52,515 nucleotides of DNA, taken from assembly GCA_029567325.1 (NCBI GenBank), contig JAKQLF010000248.1:1-52515 (forward strand), read 5' to 3'. Both the position numbers and the translations under genes were made by a program. The notes beneath the pieces were generated by a model. It was not told where the DNA came from. It worked only from the letters and a program-made list of their open reading frames with translations, and did not search any database. Positions 35,239 to 45,058 of the stretch are shown piece by piece (positions within the stretch are counted from its first letter, which is position 1; each line of letters opens with the position of its first letter). Source of the stretch: Bacteroidota bacterium. Its GTDB lineage: Bacteria; Bacteroidota; Bacteroidia; Chitinophagales; Saprospiraceae.

Positions 35239-36296
35239 TCGTCTTCCAATTTGGTTCGCGAATTTTTATATGCACGCCATTTATCCAATAATGCCACAAA
35301 ATCTTCTGGAAGATCTGAATCAAAAAACATTCTTTTTCCAGAAGTCGGATGGGTAAAGCCTAAAGATTTCGCGTGCAGTGCTTGACGAGGTAAAATGGCA
35401 AAACAATTGTCTACAAATTGTTTATACTTCGTAAAAACCGTTCCTTTCAAAATTTTATCTCCTCCATATCGATCATCATTAAACAAAGTGTGGCCGATGT
35501 GTTTCATGTGCACCCTTATTTGATGTGTTCGACCCGTTTCCAACTGACATTTGATCAAAGAAACGTAATATAAAGGTTCCAATACTTCGTAATGCGTTCG
35601 AGCAGATTTGCCACCTTCCATTTCGTCAACGACCGTCATTTGTTTTCGCTCACGTGCGTGTCTGCCAATGGGAGCATCTATAGTGCCTTTTTCTTCTTCG
35701 GGTTGACCCCAAACGAGTGCCACATAGGACCTGTCAATGGTGTGATCAAAAAACTGTTTAGCCAAGTGTGTCATAGCCAATTCAGTTTTTGCAATGACCA
35801 TCAATCCTGAGGTATCTTTATCAATGCGATGCACGATTCCAGGCCGCTGTTTATTTTCTAAAAACAAAGTGAGACCTTGTTCACCGAAATGATATAATAA
35901 AGCATTTACGAGAGTTTGATCCATATTCCCAACTCCTGGATGGACAACAAGACCAGGCTGTTTGTTGATAACCATGACTTCCTCATCTTCATAGACAATA
36001 TTGAGTGGAATGTATTGTGGCTCAAGTGGTGCGTCATCATCTGGATTTCTAGGCAAAACCAAGGCAATGTGATCCTGAGGTTTTACCTTGTAATTTGATT
36101 TTACTTCTTTCCCATTGACCAAAATACTTCCTACACCGATGGCATTCTGGACCCTATTTCTGGATACTTGATCCAATTTCATCATCAAAAATTTATCTAT
36201 GCGTGTAGGACTTTGACCTTTGTCAACGGTGATTTCCTGATGTACGAAGAGATCCTCGTCTCCACCTTCTAAGTCTGAGACTCTGATACTTGTCAT
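35235..36296 (-). CDS. RluA-family pseudouridine synthase (RluD-like)
   Basis: About 353 residues from the ATG at 36296 (the frame extends to a GTG at 36323). An N-terminal S4 RNA-binding domain covers about 20-80 (RIDKFLMMKLDQVSRNRVQN, VNGKEVKSNYKV). The catalytic domain has RPGIVHRIDKDTSGLMVIAK, the RluA motif with catalytic Asp, and the C-terminal TGRTHQIRVHMKHIGHTLFN. With an S4 domain and this length it is most like RluD, which modifies helix 69 of 23S rRNA in Enterobacteria; the target here is inferred only. First gene of the operon with the acyl-CoA reductase and nth. Confidence 0.9.
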   Translation of the reverse strand: MTSIRVSDLEGGDEDLFVHQEITVDKGQSPTRIDKFLMMKLDQVSRNRVQNAIGVGSILVNGKEVKSNYKVKPQDHIALVLPRNPDDDAPLEPQYIPLNIVYEDEEVMVINKQPGLVVHPGVGNMDQTLVNALLYHFGEQGLTLFLENKQRPGIVHRIDKDTSGLMVIAKTELAMTHLAKQFFDHTIDRSYVALVWGQPEEEKGTIDAPIGRHARERKQMTVVDEMEGGKSARTHYEVLEPLYYVSLIKCQLETGRTHQIRVHMKHIGHTLFNDDRYGGDKILKGTVFTKYKQFVDNCFAILPRQALHAKSLGFTHPTSGKRMFFDSDLPEDFVALLDKWRAYKNSRTKLEDE

Positions 36297-36440
36297 ATAT
36301 GTTTGTTTATAATTACCCACCACATGAATGGGGGTGCAAAGATATGTCTTATTTGGCTCATTCTCTTTTCAAAGGCCTTATATTCAATCATTCCACTTTT
36401 CTAAATATATCTTGTGCAACCTGAATCTTCAAACAATTTC

Positions 36441-37193
36441 CTAGAATGTATAGGTAAGTCCTATATTCCAAGCAATCATGTCAGTTGAAGTTTGCTTGAG
36501 GTCAAAAGCCTCAATGGTTGTACTGAATGCATTTTCTAAAAAATCTCTTTCTTTGACATAATATTCACCAGATTGACCGATGAGTATATTCACTTTGGTT
36601 GTAAGATAAACGCGGTCGGAAACAGCAATACTAAATCCGCCGCCGCCGCCATAAGAACCAATCCAATCACTACTTTCAAAAAAAGTGGTACTTTCATCAC
36701 CACCAGGAAATGTCAAATTTGTAGACGTATAAAATATATTAGAGCCGAGGTGCAATTCTAAAAATGGCATAAAAGAAGGCGAACCTAGGTCCAGAAAATA
36801 CCTTCCAAAAAGTGAAAAACCCACAATTCTTGAGCCAGTTCTGCTGTCCCATTCTTCCAATTGGCCAAAATCAAATTGCCTGATAATCGGGCTGCTAAAA
36901 CTCCCCACTGTTGAAAAATTGACCCCCAATCCTGCAAATAGAGGTTTAGCTTTTGCCACCTGAACTAAGCCTGTAACATTCACACCATAAAGGGTATAAT
37001 CGATGTTTCTTGCGAAAGCATTTCTCGGAAATTGAATCAAACCACCACCTTCAATCATATAAACACGCTGAAGCACAGGTTCTTCTGCGGCATACTCTGT
37101 AGATTCTACCTCTTGCCCTTGAACGGCAGTCATAAAAAATATGCAAGTCAATAAAAAAATTAGCTTTATGTGGATGTTGCCAGTATTTTTCAA
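36441..37193 (-). CDS. Outer-membrane beta-barrel protein
   Basis: A 250-residue protein with a signal peptide (about 1-27, ending AVQGQ) and alternating amphipathic strands, e.g. AKPLFAGLGVNFSTVGSFSS, IVGFSLFGRYFLDL, FMPFLELHLGSNIF, RVYLTTKVNILIGQS and AWNIGLTYTF at the end. Pattern and length fit small Bacteroidetes barrels; no specific family. It is alone between the pseudouridine synthase operon and the glycosyltransferase gene. Confidence 0.75.
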   Translation of the reverse strand: MKNTGNIHIKLIFLLTCIFFMTAVQGQEVESTEYAAEEPVLQRVYMIEGGGLIQFPRNAFARNIDYTLYGVNVTGLVQVAKAKPLFAGLGVNFSTVGSFSSPIIRQFDFGQLEEWDSRTGSRIVGFSLFGRYFLDLGSPSFMPFLELHLGSNIFYTSTNLTFPGGDESTTFFESSDWIGSYGGGGGFSIAVSDRVYLTTKVNILIGQSGEYYVKERDFLENAFSTTIEAFDLKQTSTDMIAWNIGLTYTF

Positions 37194-37344
37194 AATGATA
37201 TTTACTAAAGGTTCTAAAAAAAATCAGCTTTAAAGATTCTTTGTCAGCACTATAAAGCTAAATAAACTTTTAATCATTCAAAAATAATTTGAGTTACTTC
37301 AGTATTTGATAACATTTTATCATTGAAAAAGATTTTCACTGAAT

Positions 37345-38448
37345 TCAGGATAGAAACGGCTTATACAAGTTTATGAGTTTTGCAGACTCCAATTCCCAAC
37401 TATTTTCTAAAGCCATTTTTCTCCCTCTCTCCACCATTTTTATTCTGTCTTCTTCTGAGATTTTGTTGATTAAGTCAGTAAAGTGTTCAGCATCTAAATC
37501 CTTGAGCATCAAAGCATGATTGTACTTTTTTATTAAAAGTTCATATTCTGGAAGGAGACTATTGATACTTACAACACCAAATGCCGCATAATCAAAAAAC
37601 TTATTTGCTAAGGAAAAATAATAACTCAAGCTACTGGCATCCAATAAATTATATCCAAATTTTGCCTTTTTTGTAATGCTTTTTAATTGGTCTGGGCTTT
37701 GTTTATCTATAAAGATCACATTTTCAAAATGTAGGTTATTTTTTAAAACCATCAATTCTGCTTTTACATCTCCGTCTCCGACAAGCAGAATTTGAAAATG
37801 GGGTAATGATTTTGAAGCTTCCATTAAAGTTTGAAGTCCCCTTCCAGCATTGATTGCGCCTTGATAAATGATGATATTTTCTTTTTCAAAATCCTGATTA
37901 TTATTGGCAGTGACATTGGGCACATTCCTGATCACTTCAAATGGCGAACCATAAATTTCCGTCAATTTTGAAGCTAATAATGGTCCAACAGTATATCGTT
38001 GTTGACTTATTTTAATCCCAAATTTTTCAACAACAGTCCAGATTTTCTTTTTAAACTTTTTACCCATTAATTCAGGAACCTCTGCAAACCATTCATGCGC
38101 ATCATAAATGGCATTTTTCTTTAGTATTTTAGCCGCTGTCATTCCACCAATGATGGTATCAGGGTCACAACAACACAAAGTATTATAGGATTTTCTATAA
38201 CCCAAGAGGAAAAAAAACAAACGGATGTTGTATTCTAGGTAAAATGCAGGTCCACTTTTAAAGAAACAATCCAACCTTTTAAATATTATTTTTTGAGATT
38301 CCTTTTGATCGGCACCTCTCAGATTCCTGCCAATGATGGTCACTTTCACGCGAAAAGCTTCCTGTAATGAATGGGCAATTTTCAAGACACGTTGATCATA
38401 GGTAATGTCATTGGTCACACAAATAACCAATCCTTTATTTTCGGACAT
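37345..38448 (-). CDS. Glycosyltransferase, GT4-like
   Basis: A 367-residue GT-B fold glycosyltransferase. The N-terminal domain has CVTNDITYDQRVLKIAHSLQ and IYDAHEWFAEVPELM. The C-terminal domain has IIIYQGAINAGRGLQTLMEA and ILLVGDGDVKAEL, then the nucleotide-sugar site region (SLANKFFDYAAFGVVSINSL, where an Asn replaces the more usual Glu). It likely acts in surface glycan synthesis; donor and acceptor are unknown. Its start overlaps the 3' end of recQ by 14 bases. Confidence 0.85.
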   Translation of the reverse strand: MSENKGLVICVTNDITYDQRVLKIAHSLQEAFRVKVTIIGRNLRGADQKESQKIIFKRLDCFFKSGPAFYLEYNIRLFFFLLGYRKSYNTLCCCDPDTIIGGMTAAKILKKNAIYDAHEWFAEVPELMGKKFKKKIWTVVEKFGIKISQQRYTVGPLLASKLTEIYGSPFEVIRNVPNVTANNNQDFEKENIIIYQGAINAGRGLQTLMEASKSLPHFQILLVGDGDVKAELMVLKNNLHFENVIFIDKQSPDQLKSITKKAKFGYNLLDASSLSYYFSLANKFFDYAAFGVVSINSLLPEYELLIKKYNHALMLKDLDAEHFTDLINKISEEDRIKMVERGRKMALENSWELESAKLINLYKPFLS

Positions 38449-40354
38449 CTTGATCCTTTATGAGATTGATCAATTTGGCATCATCGGTCAACTTTATCAG
38501 GCCATCTTTGTGCAAATCTTCCAAGCAATTTTGAATTCTGTTTCTTCTGTTGATTGGCCATTTCAATAACAAGGATTTTATTTCAGTGATCTTGGGCAAC
38601 TTTTCTAATAATTTCAAAACAGCAACATAATCTTCCTTTGTATAATCTGAAGAACCACTTCCCCTACAAATATCACATTTGCCGCAAACAGTCGCTTTTT
38701 CACCAAAGTATTCCAGTATTGCTGCCTGCCTGCATGTATCTCCAGTAAAAAATTGAATGATAGCCTCCAATCTATCTTGGGCATTTTTTCTGTCTACCTG
38801 ATAAGCTTTTTCATCTATTTTGAATGAATTGTCATCTGGACGATCCATCAAATAAGTGATTTTGGGCATACCCAGTGATTTATCATAATGGATCATACCT
38901 TCCCTTTCCAACATTTTGAGAATGAGGATGATTTTGTCTATTGGAATATTGAGTGTTCTCGAAAGCTGGGTTTCATTGATTTCTATACTTTCAATAAAGA
39001 TGCCATCGTACATGCGAAGCAATTGGCACAAAACTTCATACCGTAAATCATCTTCTGGATAAACATTGTGCAATGCTCTCGGATCGGCCACTACCAAAAC
39101 TCGGGAAGGAAGTTTCAAGGATTCACTTAGAGCCAACCAATTTTGCCGTTCCAAAATTCTCAATGTATTATACACTTTAGAGGAATTAAACTTTGACAAT
39201 TTACAAAACTCAGCCATGTCAAAATAATATTCAGAACCTGCACCGCCCCCTATTGCAACCTTAAAAAATCTGCAAAGTAAGGTGTAAACTGATTTTATTT
39301 CTTCAGAGCTCGGGTATTGAGAATCCATACTTTTGGATGCTGAAATGATGTCTCGGTTGTTGACAATGGCAACGGCATAAGCAACTTTGCCATCCCTCCC
39401 AGCTCGACCTGCTTCCTGGTAATATTCTTCGATACTTGGTGGAATGTCCTGGTGGATAACAAATCTGACGTCGGATTTATCAATTCCCATACCAAATGCG
39501 TTTGTTGCAACCATGATGCGAACAGAATTGGCAAACCATTTTGATTGAATGGAGGCTCTTTGGTCTGTGGTCATGCCACCATGATATGCTGCAGCCGAAT
39601 AGCCTTTTGATCTAAGGAGTTCGGCAATTTTCATACATTCTACTCTACTCCGTTGGTAAATAATGCCCGTGCCTTGCAATTTTTCCATGAGGTGCAAAAG
39701 CTCTTGAGATTTATCTTCATTTCTGATCACAACAAAATTGATATTCTCTCTGGCAAAACTTTTTGTAAAAATAGACACGTCCCTGAGACCAAGTTGTTTT
39801 TCAATATCTTGTAAAATCAAACTGGTTGCAGTCGCGGTCAATGCAATGATGGGAACATTGGGTTTTATTTCCCGCAAAATTTTGAGATCTAAATAAGAAG
39901 GACGGAAATCATGCCCCCACTGCGAAATGCAATGCGCTTCATCTATGGCAACAAAAGCAACATTCGCCATGTAAAAACGGGTCTGGAACAATTCTGTTTG
40001 GACCCTTTCTGGTGAAACATAGAGCAACTTCAAAGGTCCATGTACGAAATTATCTAAAATGGCATCAATGGCAGATAAAGGCATACCACTATAAATGGCT
40101 TTGGCAGAAATCTCTTTGTCCTCAAGTTGTTTGATTTGATCCTGCATCAAGGAAATAAGAGGAGATATGACCAGTACCTTTCCTTTTGTGAGCAATGCTG
40201 GCAACTGATAACAAAGTGATTTTCCTCCACCAGTTGGAAGCAATGCAATGGTATCTCTTCCCGATAGAATGGATTCTATGATTTCCAATTGAGGCGATCT
40301 GAACTCGTCAAATCCCCAATATCTTTTTAATACTTTATGCACATTTTGCGACAA
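38435..40354 (-). CDS. recQ: ATP-dependent DNA helicase RecQ
   Basis: A 639-residue superfamily 2 helicase. Motif I LPTGGGKSLCYQLPAL, DEAH box with the aromatic loop IDEAHCISQWGHDFRPSYLD, motif III ALTATAT, motif VI QEAGRAGRDG. The RQC zinc site is CRQAAILEYF with a following CGKCDIC. A winged-helix-like end is visible; no clear HRDC domain is seen. It acts in recombination repair and replication fork restart. The downstream glycosyltransferase gene overlaps it by 14 bases, although the two have no obvious functional link. Confidence 0.95.
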   Translation of the reverse strand: MSQNVHKVLKRYWGFDEFRSPQLEIIESILSGRDTIALLPTGGGKSLCYQLPALLTKGKVLVISPLISLMQDQIKQLEDKEISAKAIYSGMPLSAIDAILDNFVHGPLKLLYVSPERVQTELFQTRFYMANVAFVAIDEAHCISQWGHDFRPSYLDLKILREIKPNVPIIALTATATSLILQDIEKQLGLRDVSIFTKSFARENINFVVIRNEDKSQELLHLMEKLQGTGIIYQRSRVECMKIAELLRSKGYSAAAYHGGMTTDQRASIQSKWFANSVRIMVATNAFGMGIDKSDVRFVIHQDIPPSIEEYYQEAGRAGRDGKVAYAVAIVNNRDIISASKSMDSQYPSSEEIKSVYTLLCRFFKVAIGGGAGSEYYFDMAEFCKLSKFNSSKVYNTLRILERQNWLALSESLKLPSRVLVVADPRALHNVYPEDDLRYEVLCQLLRMYDGIFIESIEINETQLSRTLNIPIDKIILILKMLEREGMIHYDKSLGMPKITYLMDRPDDNSFKIDEKAYQVDRKNAQDRLEAIIQFFTGDTCRQAAILEYFGEKATVCGKCDICRGSGSSDYTKEDYVAVLKLLEKLPKITEIKSLLLKWPINRRNRIQNCLEDLHKDGLIKLTDDAKLINLIKDQDVRK

Positions 40355-40674
40355 TGTCAGTTCCAGATTTTATCCAATGCCAAAGATATTCCAAATCTGA
40401 CGATAATAGAAATTGCACTCGCTTATATAATAAGCATAAATGGATTACCATGATTCATCTTATAAAGTGGCATAACTTATCACCATTTTAACTTTAATTT
40501 TCAAATACTACGGCCAATTTCACCCCTTTTACATATAAATCATATATAAAAGGTTATAACCAAGAAAAATTGAAAGATAGGTTTAATAAAAGGGCAATAC
40601 TTATATTAAATTATTTTTGTAATTTTGTCATTCTGATCTGAGCGTCTTCCCATAAATAATATCTATTGTCAAAC
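40355..40674. other. Divergent spacer, recQ to TPR kinase
   Basis: No coding frame. A TAATTTTG box at 40620-40627 and an overlapping TATTTTTG just before it are candidate -7 elements for the kinase gene. I found no clear box for recQ. Confidence 0.4.
40620..40627 (+). promoter_or_regulatory. Candidate -7 box for the TPR kinase gene
   Basis: TAATTTTG, a full TAnnTTTG match, 47 bases before the ATG at 40675. The -33 element is not clear. Confidence 0.35.
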
Positions 40675-42492
40675 ATGGATAAAACAATGGTGTCCAAATT
40701 TAGCTTATTGTGGTTGACCTTACAGTTTTCTGTAGGCTCACTTTCTGCACAATTAAAATTAAAAAATAGCGATAACCTCAACTCTTTGGCTAGTGCTCTG
40801 CAGCAAGCCCGAGACAATAAATCCAATGCAGAAATTGCAGATGTTTATTTTATAACCGCAGAATATTATCAATACAGAAGTTACAATTTTGACAAAGCAT
40901 TTGAAAACTATGTCAATGCCAGACAATATTATTTGAGGGAAAACGACGTAAGCAAGGTCAAATTTATAGACTTATTTATAGCCGACAGGTATGTCAACTT
41001 AGGACTTTACCAAGAAGGTATGGACATCTATGAGGACTTGTTGGGTTATTATGAAGAACAATCTGACTTAAAAACAGCCGCCAATATCTTGTACAAAATG
41101 AGCCGGACATATAGGTACCGTGGCGATAGTGAAAAAAACCTGGAATTACTCAACAAGGCAGAAGCTTACAACAAAAAGATACAGGACACGCTTTTGATTG
41201 CCAATATTAAGTTGGACAAAATAGAAAGTTATATCCATCTCAATGAAAAAGACAGTGCTTTGATTGTCGCCGCTGCGGTTGTAGAATTGGCAAGTAAAGC
41301 AAAAGACGATAAAGCCATGAGTAAAGCTTTGTACTTTGTTGGATATATCAACTATCTCAAAAAAAGCAATGACACCGCCATCAAATATTTGTTGAAGAGT
41401 TTGCAGATGTTACCTGGTATTGCCTTTAGTACTGATAAAAGGGCGATTTACAAGTTATTGGCCAGAATTTACGAGGCTGACAAAGACAATCCGAATTCAT
41501 TGAAATATTTCAAATTATATTCGGAGCTCAACGATAGCATCCTCAACCAAGATCGGCTTTCCATCGTCAATGAACTTGCCATCAGGTATAGTTTGAATGA
41601 AAAAGACAAACAGATCGCAAATGTTCAGGCAGAAAAGGAAAGTGTTTTACAACGGAGTATTCTTCAAAGCAGGGCGCTATATTTTGTAGGAATAGGTTTT
41701 TTACTGCTACTGGGATTTATTTATTACCTCATCAGGTTTTACATGCACAAAATTCAGACAGAAAAAATCATCAATACTCAACAACACGAAATCGATCAGC
41801 AAAAAATCAGAGAGCTGGAGGATAAGATAAAAATCAACTCCATGCAAGCAATGATTGTCGGTGAAGAAAAGGAAAGAGAGCGTATTGCCAAAGATTTACA
41901 CGATAGTTTAGGTGGACTGTTGAGTACCGTGAAACTGCAATTTGATAATTTCAAGACAAAACTCACAGGTCACAATTCTATGGACCAATACAATAAAGCG
42001 ACTAATCTATTGGATAATGCAGTGGAAGAAGTGCGGTCTATATCAAGAAATCTTCAACCAACGGCATTGAAAAGGTATGGTTTGGTGCCGGCACTTCAGG
42101 ATTTGATCAATCGATTGGATCAAGAAGGCATGCCAGAAATTTTCTTTCAACCTTATGATGTACCCGAAAAAATTGATGAAATCATTTCCCTCAGTGTTTT
42201 CAGAGTCATACAAGAACTTCTAAACAACTCCATAAAATACGCCAAGGCAAAAGAAATATTGATTCAACTCAACAGTGATGGAGATGAGTTGTATTTACAA
42301 TATGAAGACGACGGTATTGGTTTTGATTATAATAATTTGCCTAGGAAAGGCATGGGTCTGGAAAACATATATAGCCGAATCAATTATTTGAAAGGCAATA
42401 TTGTCATTGACAGCAAACCTGAGGAAGGAGTTTACGTCATGGCCAAAGTTCCATTGAAAATTGAAGGTGCTTTTGCAGAAATGTCTGCTTAA
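40675..42492 (+). CDS. TPR-containing sensor histidine kinase (HisKA_3 type)
   Basis: About 605 residues from the ATG at 40675 (the frame starts at a TTG three codons earlier). A signal peptide (ending GSLSAQ) is followed by about six tetratricopeptide-like repeats over about 35-320 in the periplasm, a single transmembrane helix (ALYFVGIGFLLLLGFIYYLI), and a coiled coil. The HisKA_3 domain has the phosphoacceptor His in ERIAKDLHDSLGGLLSTVK. The HATPase domain has LLNNSIKYAKA and DDGIGFD, and GMGLENIYSRI. This is the NarL-partner kinase class, but no LuxR-type regulator gene is adjacent. Confidence 0.9.
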   Translation: MDKTMVSKFSLLWLTLQFSVGSLSAQLKLKNSDNLNSLASALQQARDNKSNAEIADVYFITAEYYQYRSYNFDKAFENYVNARQYYLRENDVSKVKFIDLFIADRYVNLGLYQEGMDIYEDLLGYYEEQSDLKTAANILYKMSRTYRYRGDSEKNLELLNKAEAYNKKIQDTLLIANIKLDKIESYIHLNEKDSALIVAAAVVELASKAKDDKAMSKALYFVGYINYLKKSNDTAIKYLLKSLQMLPGIAFSTDKRAIYKLLARIYEADKDNPNSLKYFKLYSELNDSILNQDRLSIVNELAIRYSLNEKDKQIANVQAEKESVLQRSILQSRALYFVGIGFLLLLGFIYYLIRFYMHKIQTEKIINTQQHEIDQQKIRELEDKIKINSMQAMIVGEEKERERIAKDLHDSLGGLLSTVKLQFDNFKTKLTGHNSMDQYNKATNLLDNAVEEVRSISRNLQPTALKRYGLVPALQDLINRLDQEGMPEIFFQPYDVPEKIDEIISLSVFRVIQELLNNSIKYAKAKEILIQLNSDGDELYLQYEDDGIGFDYNNLPRKGMGLENIYSRINYLKGNIVIDSKPEEGVYVMAKVPLKIEGAFAEMSA

Positions 42493-42583
42493 GAATTCCT
42501 CTAACCAATTGACATTTTTTATAAAATTTTAATCTTTTAAAGTTCAAACCCTCAATAAATTACTCATAACGCACAGCAAAATG

Positions 42584-42591
42584 TATATTTG
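42584..42591 (+). promoter_or_regulatory. -7 box of hemC
   Basis: TATATTTG followed by CGCC, a common form of the Bacteroidetes -7 element, 28 bases before the hemC ATG. No clear -33 TTG is present. Confidence 0.5.
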
Positions 42592-42619
42592 CGCCTTTTT
42601 CTGGTGCTAAAAAAATCAA

Positions 42620-43528
42620 ATGTCAGCAATCGAAAAAAGTGTAATAATTGCAACAAGAGGAAGTGAACTGGCTTTATGGCAAGCGCATTTTCTCCAAGCC
42701 GAATTGAAGAATCAAGGCATTGATTCTACGCTCAATATCATCAAAACAAAGGGTGATAAAATTCAGGATCTCAGTTTTGATAAGATAGAAGGTAAGGGTT
42801 TCTTTACCAAAGAAATTGAAGATGCCCTATTGGATGGTAGTGCCCACATTGCAGTGCATTCGATGAAGGACTTACCTACTGACAATCCCGAAGGCCTGGT
42901 TATTGGTGCAGTTTCATATAGAGAAGATGCAAGAGATTGTTTATTGATCAATAAGACAAGTGTTGCTGAAGGCCAAGTCTTAAAACTCCAGAATGGTGCC
43001 GTGATTGGCACTTCCTCTTCTCGCAGAAAAGCGCAAATGTTGCACTTGCGTAATGATCTGGTCATGAAAGATATACGGGGCAATGTGCCAACGCGCATTC
43101 AAAAACTGAGAGATGGTCATTATGATGGTATTTTATTGGCAGCAGCGGGAGTTACCAGATTGGCTTTGGATTTGAGTGATTTTGAAGTGATCTATTTTCA
43201 TCCGAGAGAATTTACTCCAGCACCATCTCAAGGTGTATTGGCTTTCCAATGTAGGGCAGAAGATGTTGAAACTCGTAAAATTTTAGCAAAATTGCACCAT
43301 TCAGATGTAAGCAGCTGCACCAATGTCGAACGTAAAGTGCTCAAAATGATGGGCGGAGGTTGTCACATGCCATTGGGTGTCTATTGTGAAAAAGATTCTG
43401 CTGGTAATTATAGAGCTTATGGTTCTATGGCACATCACGTAGATGAACCACTTACCAAAGTTTCCATTGCCCAAACTACCACGGATCAGTTGGCTGAAAA
43501 TTTATTCAATGCACTTAATAAAAAATAA
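42620..43528 (+). CDS. hemC: Hydroxymethylbilane synthase (porphobilinogen deaminase)
   Basis: A 302-residue enzyme that joins four porphobilinogen units into hydroxymethylbilane in haem synthesis. Visible: IIATRGSELALWQAHFLQ at the N-terminus, AVHSMKDLPT (substrate Lys/Asp region), GTSSSRRKAQMLHLR, DIRGNVPTR, and the dipyrromethane-cofactor Cys in MMGGGCHMPLGVY. It heads the operon hemC, exonuclease-like gene, hemD. Confidence 0.96.
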   Translation: MSAIEKSVIIATRGSELALWQAHFLQAELKNQGIDSTLNIIKTKGDKIQDLSFDKIEGKGFFTKEIEDALLDGSAHIAVHSMKDLPTDNPEGLVIGAVSYREDARDCLLINKTSVAEGQVLKLQNGAVIGTSSSRRKAQMLHLRNDLVMKDIRGNVPTRIQKLRDGHYDGILLAAAGVTRLALDLSDFEVIYFHPREFTPAPSQGVLAFQCRAEDVETRKILAKLHHSDVSSCTNVERKVLKMMGGGCHMPLGVYCEKDSAGNYRAYGSMAHHVDEPLTKVSIAQTTTDQLAENLFNALNKK

Positions 43529-43530
43529 GG

Positions 43531-44130
43531 ATGTATTTAATATTTGATTGCACAGGCAACGAGAAAGTGAAAGATTATCGGGTTCCTTTTTCAAATACTT
43601 TTTCATGGCCAAAACTTGTCCATCTTTCGTGGATACTTTTGGACAGTAATTTCAAACCAATAGAGGATTTTGATTGCATCATCAAAGATGACAGCCTGAA
43701 AATTACTGACGAAGTTGCCAAGTTTGCAAAAATTGACATGGAGGATGTGGAGAAAAAGGGCATTGAGGTCGAGAAAGCATTGGCAGCGTTTAATAGTTCT
43801 GTAGAAAAGTGTCAATATATTTTTGCACACAATTTATCTAACAATGAAAACTTGTTGGCTGCAGAGTTTATCAGAAACACCATCGACATTGCCATGTTTA
43901 AAAAGGATCGTTTTTGCTTGATGCAAGAAGGGACCTATTTTTGTAAAATACCTTCAAAAACAGGTGGTTATAAGTGGCCAAGTCTTCCTGAATTGCATGC
44001 GGCTTGTTTCAATACAACTTATACACCTCCCAATAATGCTCGGGCAGATGTCATTGCTGCCGCCAGGTGTTTCATAAAGTTGATGAAGTCTGGTAAATTG
44101 GAAGATATATTTGAAGACGATGACGCATAA
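43531..44130 (+). CDS. Exonuclease-fold (DEDD-like) protein with degenerate active site
   Basis: A 199-residue protein with the fold pattern of DnaQ-like 3'-5' exonucleases: LIFDCTGNEK at the start, VHLSWILLDS, FAHNLSNNENLLAAEF and a final NARADVIAAARCFIKLM. The catalytic set is incomplete: Asp6 is kept but the D-x-E Glu is replaced by Thr8 (FDCT), the second Asp by Asn (SNNEN) and the general-base His by Asn, while the last Asp is kept (RADVIAA). It is probably inactive as a nuclease. It starts 2 bases after hemC and overlaps hemD by 11 bases. Why it sits in a haem operon is unclear. Confidence 0.75.
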   Translation: MYLIFDCTGNEKVKDYRVPFSNTFSWPKLVHLSWILLDSNFKPIEDFDCIIKDDSLKITDEVAKFAKIDMEDVEKKGIEVEKALAAFNSSVEKCQYIFAHNLSNNENLLAAEFIRNTIDIAMFKKDRFCLMQEGTYFCKIPSKTGGYKWPSLPELHAACFNTTYTPPNNARADVIAAARCFIKLMKSGKLEDIFEDDDA

Positions 44131-44797
44131 AAAATCTATTTTCATAACCACAGATATAGATCCAGACAGTTCCATAAATAAGTGGGCTGTTGAGGAAGGT
44201 CATCAATTGTATGGCAAAAGTTTGATTCATTTTCAAGCCAATGCTTTCAACTTACCAGATCAATTTGATATCATATTTTTTTACAGTAAAAATGCGGTGA
44301 AGTATTTTGCTGAGGGTTTGGACTCAGCACAGCTTTCTTTGGTAAAACAAAAGTTATTTGGTGCCATTGGAACTTCTACGGCTGCGGAAGTCAAAGAAGT
44401 TTTCGGAAAGGAGGTTCAATATGACTTTGATGACTACAAGGACGATGTTGAAGCTTTGAATGATTTGGTGAAAGGTAAAATCTGTTTATTTCCCCAGGCA
44501 CAAACAAGCCGTAAAACCATAGAAAAAGCCTTAACAGACTGTATTGCCTTCCCAATCATTGTGTATCAAAACGTGCCAGATCTCACTTTCGTGAATCCCT
44601 ACCCTAGTGACATCATCGCCTTTACAAGTCCACTCAATGTAGACGCTTATTTGGCTCATAATAAAATAAGTAATCAACAAATTGTCTCCATTGGAAAAAC
44701 CACTGCTGCTTATTTAAAAGACAACTATCAACTAGACTCATTGGTTGCCAACCATCCGTCAGAAGAAGGTATACTAGAGATCATAAAAGCCCTCTAA
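44120..44797 (+). CDS. hemD: Uroporphyrinogen-III synthase
   Basis: About 225 residues from the ATG at 44120 (the frame extends to a TTG at 44111). It closes hydroxymethylbilane with inversion of ring D. The family is poorly conserved, but IIFFYSKNAVKYFAEGL, FGAIGTSTAAEVKEVFGKEV, YQNVPDL, IIAFTSPLNVDAYL and IVSIGKTTAAYLKDNY follow the two-domain HemD pattern. Position after hemC supports the call. Confidence 0.88.
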   Translation: MTHKKSIFITTDIDPDSSINKWAVEEGHQLYGKSLIHFQANAFNLPDQFDIIFFYSKNAVKYFAEGLDSAQLSLVKQKLFGAIGTSTAAEVKEVFGKEVQYDFDDYKDDVEALNDLVKGKICLFPQAQTSRKTIEKALTDCIAFPIIVYQNVPDLTFVNPYPSDIIAFTSPLNVDAYLAHNKISNQQIVSIGKTTAAYLKDNYQLDSLVANHPSEEGILEIIKAL

Positions 44798-45045
44798 CAA
44801 AATCATTGGCAAATAATAATTGGTTTTGCTATCCATCAAAGCATATAATTTAATGTTTAATTTATACTTATATATATGTATAATGAACTGAATTTTAATT
44901 AGTTATAGATTTGTCTCCAAAATGGCAAAATTAGCTACTGTGTTAAGCAATTATTATGTGATCGTTAAGAATTAAAATATAATACAATCAATTAAAAAAA
45001 ATTAATATTTCGTAAGATTGTATGCTGTAAAATAAAATATTGGCA

Positions 45046-45053
45046 TACATTTG
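45046..45053 (+). promoter_or_regulatory. Candidate -7 box of an orphan transcript
   Basis: TACATTTG followed by CGC, a full TAnnTTTG match. It also overlaps TTGGCATACATTTGC, which looks like a sigma-54 site but has GG and GC 9 rather than 10 bases apart, so the sigma-54 reading is less likely. Confidence 0.4.
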
Positions 45054-45058
45054 CGCTG

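Noticed and set aside
45042-45056. A second sigma-54 promoter (TTGGCATACATTTGC)
   Set aside because: GG and GC are 9 bases apart instead of 10; the overlapping TACATTTG box is a better reading.
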